A stretch of DNA of 7,125 nt, taken from the NCBI GenBank assembly GCA_038250235.1, contig JBBSCO010000096.1, positions 1 through 7,125 on the forward strand. The letters run 5' to 3'. The notes below the pieces were generated by a model, which was given only the letters and a program-made list of their open reading frames with translations, did no database searches and was not told the DNA's origin. The stretch is from JAAUTS01 sp038250235. Lineage in GTDB: Bacteria; Verrucomicrobiota; Verrucomicrobiia; Methylacidiphilales; JAAUTS01. The position numbers and the translations under genes were made by a program. This document shows positions 1 through 4,349 of this stretch, in pieces (position 1 is the stretch's first letter; every line of letters begins with the position of its first letter).

Positions 1-1941
1 AAGCGGCGGCACGGTCTCGGCGACCTCGGTCAGGGTGGGCGAAGGCTAGATAGCACCGGCACGCTCAACATCGGCACTGGTGGCACGGCTGGTACGCTCA
101 GCACCGCATCCGTTAACGGCGGCGATGGCACGGCGGTCGTTAACTTTAACCACACGGGCAACCTGACCTTCAGCCCCATTCTTGAGGGCAGCCTCACCGT
201 CAACAAACTCGCGGTCGGAACCACGACCTTAACCGCAGAGAACACCTACACCGGCAACACGACCGTCTCCGCAGGCACTCTCTTGGCCAACAATACCGCC
301 GGGAGCGCCACTGGCACAGGCCTCGTCAGGGTCGCAAGCGGAGCGACCCTGGGCGGCAACGGCACAATTGACGGCAGCGTGAATGTTGCCAGCGGCGGCA
401 TCTTCTCCCCCGGCAATAATATTGGCATCTTAACTGTAGGACCGCTGACTTTGCAAAGCGGCAGCACCACCCGTATGGAAATCAACGGCACCACGCCGGG
501 CAGCGAGCACGACCAGATTGTGGTCAACGGCAGCGCAACTCTCAACGGCACGCTCGATCTTCTCTTTGGCTTCGTGCCGGTGGTGGGAAACTCCTTCACC
601 CTGATCCGGGCTGACAGTTTCACGCTTGCGGGGAATGCCGCCACAGGATTCTCGGACATCCAGACCAACCTCGGCGCAGCCCTCCTGGCCAACGTGGTCA
701 TTAATCCGATGACATTCAACATAGAAATAGCCCTAAGCCAAAAAGACTTTGTCCCCTTTGCCGGAACGCCCAACCAACGGGCCGTGGCGCGGAATCTGGA
801 CCTCTTCTCCACCACCGGAGAAGATCAGCCACTTATTGATTTCCTCAACACACTTTTAGCGGGTCAGCTTCCCGGTGCCTTCGACCAGATCGCCCCGGAG
901 GAACTGGCCCTGCTGGGAGAAATGGGCTTTGCCAATAGCCGGGATATTTTCCGTATCTTGAATAACCGCGGGAATGAGATCCAGAACAGTCAGCAATTTT
1001 CCAACAACGGACTGGGTTTCTGGGATAGCGGAAAAGAGTTCCAGCAAAACCTCTTTGCCGCGTCCGGTGACCCTGTGGCCGGTGGCCAACTCTTTGTTCC
1101 CAAGGCAGACGACAGAAGACTCGGATTCTTTGTCTCCGGCCAGGGCACTTTTGGGGACTATGATGGCGACGGCAACGGCGACTCCTATGACTTCTCCACC
1201 GGCGGAATGATCCTGGGTGGCGACTACCGCCTGACGGAAAACGCGGCGGTGGGTCTTTATGCGGGTTATCAGGGCAGTGAGGCTAACACCAGCGCCAGCA
1301 GCAAGATCGGATCCGACTCCGCCAAGTTCGGGGCCTATGGCACCTGGTGGCATGAGAAGGGAAGCTGGGTCTCGGCCAACATCGGCGGCGGCGCCCACAG
1401 CTACGACAGCGATCGTGTATCCCTGGGTGGCAACGCCACGGGATCGACCAATGGAACCGAGATCAACACCCATCTGGCCCTGGGACAAAATTTTAAAGCA
1501 GGTAAGAACAAGGAGTGGACTTTTGGGCCGGAGGCGGAACTGGGCTATACCCATTTGTGGATTGATGGCTTTACCGAGAGTGGATCGCTGGCCCCGCTGA
1601 GCATCGAGGATCGGGACGCTGATTCCCTGCGCAGCACCTTGGCGGCCAAGGTCAGCTACGACTGGAAGATTCAAACCTGGACCCTGCGGCCCTATGCCCG
1701 TGTGGGCTGGCAGCATGAGTTTATGGATGACAACGGATCGGTCAATGCACGGCTCGCCAGCGGCGCGGGCAATTTCTTTACTGTCCAGGGCTCGGACATT
1801 GCACGGGACAGCGTGGTGGCAGGAGCGGGAGCGCAGTTGCTGTTCAGCGACGCCATCTCCGCTTTGCTGGGTTACAGTGCCGAGGCCAACAGCGATTATG
1901 AAATTCACTCGATCAACGGGTCGATGAATTTTAGATTTTAA
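1..1941 (+). CDS. Autotransporter (type V secretion) protein, 3' part: passenger repeats and C-terminal beta-barrel
   Basis: The gene enters from the left edge and stops at TAA 1939-1941, so 646 codons are open in this frame. From about base 49 to 720 the protein is rich in G, T, S, N and A and shows autotransporter-associated beta-strand repeat wording (TTLTAENTYTGNTTVSAGTL at about 226-285, then a GGNGTIDGSV segment), typical of a surface beta-helix passenger. A linker at about 750-1100 (PNQRAVARNLD, then FDQIAPEELALLGEMGF) leads into a barrel domain at about 1117-1941 with alternating amphipathic strands. The protein ends in NFRF, with the terminal aromatic residue usual for BAM-assembled outer-membrane proteins. 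The barrel should sit in the outer membrane and carry the passenger to the cell surface. The passenger's ligand or substrate cannot be told. Bases 1-46 read as passenger only in the +2 frame (SGGTVSATSVRVGEG, then TAG), so a one-base loss near 44-52 is likely. The true start lies outside the window. Confidence 0.9.
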   Translation, partial: KRRHGLGDLGQGGRRLDSTGTLNIGTGGTAGTLSTASVNGGDGTAVVNFNHTGNLTFSPILEGSLTVNKLAVGTTTLTAENTYTGNTTVSAGTLLANNTAGSATGTGLVRVASGATLGGNGTIDGSVNVASGGIFSPGNNIGILTVGPLTLQSGSTTRMEINGTTPGSEHDQIVVNGSATLNGTLDLLFGFVPVVGNSFTLIRADSFTLAGNAATGFSDIQTNLGAALLANVVINPMTFNIEIALSQKDFVPFAGTPNQRAVARNLDLFSTTGEDQPLIDFLNTLLAGQLPGAFDQIAPEELALLGEMGFANSRDIFRILNNRGNEIQNSQQFSNNGLGFWDSGKEFQQNLFAASGDPVAGGQLFVPKADDRRLGFFVSGQGTFGDYDGDGNGDSYDFSTGGMILGGDYRLTENAAVGLYAGYQGSEANTSASSKIGSDSAKFGAYGTWWHEKGSWVSANIGGGAHSYDSDRVSLGGNATGSTNGTEINTHLALGQNFKAGKNKEWTFGPEAELGYTHLWIDGFTESGSLAPLSIEDRDADSLRSTLAAKVSYDWKIQTWTLRPYARVGWQHEFMDDNGSVNARLASGAGNFFTVQGSDIARDSVVAGAGAQLLFSDAISALLGYSAEANSDYEIHSINGSMNFRF

Positions 1942-1978
1942 GTGATCAGGCGCCCCGGAGCGCTGGTGACCCCATTCA

Positions 1979-2001
1979 TGTTCAGCCTGTCTGGCTGAAC
2001 A
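1979..2001 (+). terminator. Hairpin after the autotransporter gene, possible terminator
   Basis: A perfect 9-bp stem (TGTTCAGCC at 1979-1987 with GGCTGAACA at 1993-2001) closes a 5-nt loop, 38 nt after the autotransporter stop. No T-run follows, so it could be a Rho-assisted terminator or an mRNA 3'-end stabiliser rather than an intrinsic terminator. Confidence 0.5.
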
Positions 2002-2035
2002 GGCCCAAAGGAGGGACTCGCGGGAGCAAGCGAAG

Positions 2036-2077
2036 CAAATTCACTCCGTCAACGGATCGCTCAATTTCCGGTTTTAA
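2036..2077 (+). pseudogene. Remnant of the 3' end of a second autotransporter gene
   Basis: These 42 bases encode QIHSVNGSLNFRF followed by TAA. They align without gaps to the last 42 bases of the intact autotransporter gene (1900-1941, EIHSINGSMNFRF and TAA) at 33 of 42 positions, and most differences are silent or conservative. That pattern points to a diverged paralogue kept under protein-level selection for some time, not a fresh local copy. Upstream of 2036 the frame (RDSREQAKQ) no longer resembles the barrel and there is no start codon or barrel sequence, so it is a leftover tail. Possible origins are deletion between tandem paralogues or exchange of the barrel-encoding 3' end by recombination. 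Confidence 0.7.
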
Positions 2078-2104
2078 CAGAACCTACACTGAGCCACTCT
2101 GCTG

Positions 2105-2122
2105 ATCCCCATGGGGATTTTT
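2105..2122 (+). terminator. Short palindrome with T-run, possible intrinsic terminator
   Basis: A 14-bp perfect palindrome (ATCCCCATGGGGAT, 2105-2118) runs straight into five T residues (2118-2122), 28 nt after the remnant autotransporter stop. As RNA it would form a 5-bp stem with a CAUG loop followed by U residues. It is short, but well placed to have ended the lost paralogue's transcript and possibly that of the intact gene. Confidence 0.4.
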
Positions 2123-2152
2123 CCCTTAGCCGAACCGATCTTCGCATTCCGG

Positions 2153-2185
2153 ACGGATTTGTCCTTTGGCGAAGGTGGAATCCGT
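2153..2185 (+). promoter_or_regulatory. Two-tier hairpin in the leader of the 2201 gene
   Basis: ACGGATT (2153-2159) pairs perfectly with AATCCGT (2179-2185). Inside, CCTT (2163-2166) pairs with AAGG (2172-2175) around a TGGCG loop, leaving a symmetric 3/3 internal loop (TGT against TGG). It ends 15 nt before the start codon at 2201. A role in translation or transcript stability is possible. I do not recognise it as a known riboswitch class. Confidence 0.35.
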
Positions 2186-2200
2186 GGCTAATCTCTAGGA

Positions 2201-2497
2201 ATGAACGAACAGGATTTCGGTATTTTTCTTGAGACGGACATTTCGGATCAACCCAGTCTGGCCCTGCAGGCCCTTTGGCATGATGGGAAGGGTGACTGGG
2301 AAAAGGCGCATGAGCTGGCCCAGGCCGCGAACTCCAAGGAAGGTGACTGGGTTCATGGGTTCCTCCATCGCAAGGAAGGGGATGAGTCCAACGCTTCCTA
2401 TTGGTATGACAAGGCAGGGAAGACGAAACATAAGGGAACCTTGGTGGAAGAGTGGCAGGCTATTGTGCAGGAGTTGCACAAGCCGTTTGGGACTTAA
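2201..2497 (+). CDS. Conserved small hypothetical protein, 98 aa
   Basis: This is a soluble, acidic, tryptophan-rich protein without signal peptide or membrane segment. Key stretches are SLALQALWHDGKGDWEKAHE (residues 19-38), GDWVHGFLHRKEGD (48-61) and NASYWYDKAG (64-73), followed by an amphipathic end containing VEEWQAIV. From memory, this arrangement (GDW..AH, then HRKEGD, then N..YWY..AG) recurs in small proteins of several environmental phyla. The repeated pattern of helices with a GDW turn is reminiscent of tetratricopeptide-like helical hairpins, but that is inference and no function is known to me. The ATG at 2201 follows AGGA with essentially no spacer, so translation initiation looks weak. 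The gene stands alone between the autotransporter and DUF423 genes, with 162 nt before the latter. Confidence 0.8.
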   Translation: MNEQDFGIFLETDISDQPSLALQALWHDGKGDWEKAHELAQAANSKEGDWVHGFLHRKEGDESNASYWYDKAGKTKHKGTLVEEWQAIVQELHKPFGT

Positions 2498-2613
2498 AAC
2501 ATTTTCAACAGGGAGAAAGCTGAGGAGCGCGAAGTTTTTACAAAGAGATCATGTTGGCCAAAGGACGAATCCGTTCACTGGCGGGGAGAGCCTGGAGATT
2601 TTCCGCTTCAGAA

Positions 2614-2648
2614 ACTTGCGCCTTTGCGTCTTAAACACTTTGCGTTAA
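2614..2648 (+). repeat. 35-bp intergenic repeat, copy A
   Basis: The copy starts with ACTTGCGCCTT and ends with CTTTGCGTTAA. It matches copy C (3960-3994) at 29 of 35 positions and the reverse complement of copy B (3889-3923) at 24 of 35, with both ends conserved and the centre variable. It ends 11 nt before the DUF423 start codon. The rest of the gap (2498-2613) has no gene. Its left part, with an AAGTTTTTACAAAGAG stretch, may be the degraded left arm of the same palindromic element. Confidence 0.65.
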
Positions 2649-2659
2649 ACTTCCTCCTT

Positions 2660-3004
2660 ATGCTTCGGATTGCTGCGATTACCGGTTTGTTGGCGGTGGG
2701 CCTGGGTGCTTTTGGCGCTCATGGGTTGGAGCCTATTCTTGAAAAAAACGGAACGGCTGATGTCTGGAAAACAGCTTCTCTTTACCACCTGGTCCATGCT
2801 GTGGTTCTTTTGATTTTGGCTTTCCACTCCAAGCCGTTTGTCTGGTCTTTTCGCTGTTTTGCGGTCGGGATTCTGATCTTCAGCGGCAGTCTTTACGTGC
2901 TGGCACTCAGCAATCTGAAGTGGCTCGGTGCCATTACTCCACTGGGAGGATTGGCCCTGATTGTTGGCTGGTTTCTGTTGTGTTTTCCCGGAAAACGGGC
3001 TTGA
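2660..3004 (+). CDS. DUF423 family small integral membrane protein (YgdD-like)
   Basis: This 114-aa hydrophobic protein has four predicted membrane segments at about residues 2-20, 40-56, 64-83 and 88-109. Family landmarks are GLGAFGAHGL (14-23), a YHLVHAVVLLILA stretch (42-54) in the second segment, GILIFSGSLYVL (70-81) and ITPLGGLALIVGW (92-104). It belongs to the DUF423/YgdD inner-membrane family, whose function is not established; the length is normal for it. I chose ATG 2660 because the protein then begins directly with the first membrane helix. A TTG at 2624 in the same frame would put the repeat copy inside the coding region. There is no Shine-Dalgarno sequence; the bases just before ATG are CCTCCTT, the complement of one. 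The response regulator gene follows 52 nt downstream on the same strand and could be co-transcribed. Confidence 0.9.
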   Translation: MLRIAAITGLLAVGLGAFGAHGLEPILEKNGTADVWKTASLYHLVHAVVLLILAFHSKPFVWSFRCFAVGILIFSGSLYVLALSNLKWLGAITPLGGLALIVGWFLLCFPGKRA

Positions 3005-3040
3005 AGTAACGGGAGTGTCACAGATTTGACATCTGGGGAG

Positions 3041-3059
3041 AGGAGGATAAATCCTCATG
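3041..3059 (+). promoter_or_regulatory. Ribosome binding site inside a hairpin, before the response regulator
   Basis: AGGAGG (3041-3046) is a strong Shine-Dalgarno sequence, 10 nt before the ATG at 3057. Most of it lies in a perfect inverted repeat, GAGGAT (3043-3048), AA, ATCCTC (3051-3056), that touches the start codon. Folded as RNA it would give a 5-bp stem with a 4-nt loop and cover the ribosome site. The Shine-Dalgarno sequence is clear; regulation by the fold is inference. Confidence 0.55.
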
Positions 3060-3683
3060 AAAGTGCTTTTGGCCGAGGATGATGCCGCCTCCAGGGCATT
3101 GCTGAAGCAAAATCTTGAGGAACTGGGGCATGAGGTCACGGTGGCCCAGGATGGGGAAGAGGCCTGGGAGCTGTTCATGTTGCGAAACTGTTCCGTGGTG
3201 GTGAGTGACTGGTTGATGCCCCGGTTGGACGGGGTCGGACTTTGCCAGCGAATCCGCCTTCATCAGACGAACCACTACATTTATTTTATTTTGCAAACCG
3301 CGCGCAGCGGGAAGGGGGATTATTACCAGGCCATGCGCGAGGGGGTGGACGATTTTCTGCCCAAGCCGGTGGACATGCAGGAATTGATGATCCGGTTGAA
3401 AGTGGCCGAGAGGATCATCTCCTATAAATCGCAGATCCGGCAGCTTCGTGCCCTGCTGCCGATCTGCATGTATTGCAAAAAAGTCCGCAACGACAAGGAA
3501 TACTGGCAGCAGGTGGAGACTTATTTCCACGAAGTCACAGGAGCAGATTTTTCTCATGGGGTCTGTCCTGCGTGTTACGATACGATCCTGGTGCCGGAGG
3601 TGAACAGAAAACCCGGCCTCCCCGGCCTGGTGGAGCGTATCCTGGGAAAAAACCCCCCGCCTCCGCCTGTTCCCAGGTCGTAA
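3057..3683 (+). CDS. Response regulator: receiver domain with C-terminal Cys4 module
   Basis: This 208-aa protein has a complete CheY-like receiver domain at residues 1-120: acidic pocket D8-D9, phospho-acceptor D51 in VVVSDWLMPRLDG, T81, and K103 in LPKPVD. A helical stretch (about 110-134) leads to a cysteine module with C137-x2-C140 (ICMYCKK) and C170-x2-C173 (CPACYD) around a YWQQVETYFHEVTGADFSHG core. This module is familiar at the C-terminus of receiver, PAS and GAF signalling proteins. The four cysteines suggest a bound zinc, but its output is not established, and there is no DNA-binding helix-turn-helix or GGDEF/EAL motif. A tail with six prolines (NPPPPPVPRS) ends the protein. No histidine kinase is in the window, so the partner is unknown. 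The start is fixed by the Shine-Dalgarno sequence at 3041-3046. The gene converges on the CPXCG gene with 16 nt between stop codons. Confidence 0.92.
   Translation: MKVLLAEDDAASRALLKQNLEELGHEVTVAQDGEEAWELFMLRNCSVVVSDWLMPRLDGVGLCQRIRLHQTNHYIYFILQTARSGKGDYYQAMREGVDDFLPKPVDMQELMIRLKVAERIISYKSQIRQLRALLPICMYCKKVRNDKEYWQQVETYFHEVTGADFSHGVCPACYDTILVPEVNRKPGLPGLVERILGKNPPPPPVPRS
3641..3677. terminator. Inverted repeat at the response regulator 3' end, possible terminator
   Basis: CCTGGGAA (3641-3648) and TTCCCAGG (3670-3677) are perfect 8-bp inverted arms around a 21-nt C-rich loop, overlapping the last codons of the response regulator and lying beyond the 3' end of the convergent CPXCG gene. There is no clear T-run after either arm, so termination is only a possibility. 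Confidence 0.3.
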
Positions 3684-3699
3684 GAAGTGGAGCGTTCTG

Positions 3700-3879
3700 T
3701 CAGGCCACTTCGGTTTGCACGGAAATCACCTCTCCAGGTTCGCACTCGACGTAAACCGTCATCGGGCGGCAACAGACATAACAATCATCGACGGTTTGAT
3801 GATCGCCCTGGGAGGTGTCGATGGAGGTTTCCCAGCTTTCGCCACAGTGGGGACAGGTGATACTGGCAGAAACGACCAT
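3700..3879 (-). CDS. CPXCG motif-containing cysteine-rich small protein
   Basis: The minus strand encodes 59 aa from ATG at 3879 to TGA at 3700-3702. The motif CPHCG is at residues 9-13 and DDCYVCCRP at 31-39, the two halves of the zinc-ribbon-like fold of the CPXCG cysteine-rich family (about 60 aa, usual length). The protein is acidic and has no membrane segment. The family has no established biochemical role; metal binding by the cysteines is the reasonable inference. There is no good Shine-Dalgarno sequence. The start codon lies 9 nt after a 35-bp repeat copy read in the same direction, so the repeat would form the leader. It converges on the response regulator gene. An ATG at 3887 is out of frame and was not used. 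Confidence 0.88.
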   Translation of the reverse strand: MVVSASITCPHCGESWETSIDTSQGDHQTVDDCYVCCRPMTVYVECEPGEVISVQTEVA

Positions 3880-3888
3880 GGGAACATT

Positions 3889-3923
3889 TTAGCGCAAAGA
3901 CGCCAAGGGTGGAAGGCGCAAGT
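3889..3923 (-). repeat. 35-bp intergenic repeat, copy B
   Basis: On the minus strand it begins ACTTGCGCCTT and ends GTCTTTGCGCTAA. It matches copy A at 24 of 35 positions and copy C at 23 of 35. It is inverted relative to copy C (3960-3994), with 36 nt between them, so the pair forms a palindromic element of about 106 bp (3889-3994) able to fold into a long imperfect hairpin. It ends 9 nt before the CPXCG start codon. Confidence 0.6.
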
Positions 3924-3959
3924 GGAGCTCAGAAAGAAGAGCGGTTTATTTTTTTGAAA

Positions 3960-3994
3960 ACTTGCGTCTTAGCTTCTTATGCCCTTTGCGTTAA
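3960..3994 (+). repeat. 35-bp intergenic repeat, copy C
   Basis: It begins ACTTGCGTCTT and ends CCTTTGCGTTAA, with 29 of 35 positions equal to copy A. It is the right arm of the inverted pair with copy B and lies 11 nt from the 3' end of the minus-strand gene at 4006-4245. The space between the arms (3924-3959) includes a run of seven T residues (3949-3955) and no gene. The pair might also end the 4006-4245 transcript. Confidence 0.65.
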
Positions 3995-4005
3995 TATCCT
4001 GGTTC

Positions 4006-4245
4006 TTAACGGCCGCAGGTACCTTTTTCGGGGGTTTGATCCTGCAAGAACATCCAGGCTTTGCGGTAGCTGCGCGATTCCAGGTAGTGGCGGAGTTGGG
4101 GGTGGAGATTGGGGGGTGGATTCAAAGAAAAGGTTTCCAATCCAGCCATGGGCGCGGCGAGATCCAGAGGCTGGTCGGTTTTCTGGGAATCAATGGCTAC
4201 ATAGTAGCTGTCGAGTGCTGTTTTTAAGTCGTCAAAGGAAGACAT
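4006..4245 (-). CDS. Unrecognised small protein, 79 aa
   Basis: I do not recognise a named family. The protein starts MSSFDDLKTALDSYYVAIDS, has a proline-rich turn (LNPPPNLHPQ, residues 41-50), and then a basic, aromatic helix (LRHYLESRSYRKAWMFLQ, 51-68). It has no signal peptide, membrane segment or metal motif; the single cysteine is near the end. It looks like a small helical adaptor-type protein, which is inference. Start choice: ATG 4245 has an AGG about 9 nt upstream. An in-frame ATG at 4281 would add 12 residues (MPKGSGYPRLFF) and would lie inside a hairpin, so it is less likely. The gene is downstream of the rhamnosidase on the same strand but separated by 104 nt with strong hairpins, so it is probably its own unit. 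Confidence 0.65.
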   Translation of the reverse strand: MSSFDDLKTALDSYYVAIDSQKTDQPLDLAAPMAGLETFSLNPPPNLHPQLRHYLESRSYRKAWMFLQDQTPEKGTCGR

Positions 4246-4270
4246 AAAAAACAACCTAGGATATCCGCTG

Positions 4271-4319
4271 CCTTTTGGCAAAAGGAAGAAAATCCTGGCG
4301 AGCTCCCGGTTCTTCCTTT
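4271..4319 (-). terminator. Overlapping hairpins after the rhamnosidase gene
   Basis: AAAGGAAGAA (4281-4290) and TTCTTCCTTT (4310-4319) form a perfect 10-bp stem with a 19-nt loop, 31 nt past the rhamnosidase stop. A second stem, CCTTTT (4271-4276) with AAAAGG (4280-4285) around GGC, overlaps the first, so only one can form fully at a time. Read on the minus strand, the large stem forms first and its second arm ends in a T-rich stretch. Termination of the rhamnosidase transcript is the likely role; control of the 4006-4245 gene is possible. Confidence 0.5.
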
Positions 4320-4349
4320 ATTCAGGCAGGCGGAGGACAGGGGGGGCGC

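Noticed and set aside
856..1908. 350-codon open frame on the minus strand opposite the autotransporter barrel
   Set aside because: It is a shadow of the high-GC barrel coding sequence. The plus-strand frame has clear domain homology and a proper C-terminus, while the minus-strand protein shows no family motif.
2229..2648. 139-codon open frame overlapping the 2201 gene and running to the repeat
   Set aside because: Its composition (many R, P, S, W) is that of a frame-shifted shadow. The 2201 frame has the conserved motif set instead.
2624..2659. TTG start for the DUF423 protein with a 12-residue extension
   Set aside because: The extension is encoded by repeat copy A, and family members begin at the first membrane helix, which matches ATG 2660.
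3889..3994. CRISPR-like interpretation of the 35-bp repeats
   Set aside because: Only three copies, one of them inverted, at unequal distances and without spacers or cas genes.
3909..4247. Plus-strand open frames across the inverted repeats and the 79-aa gene
   Set aside because: They run through the repeat pair and antisense to a better minus-strand candidate, and show no family motif.
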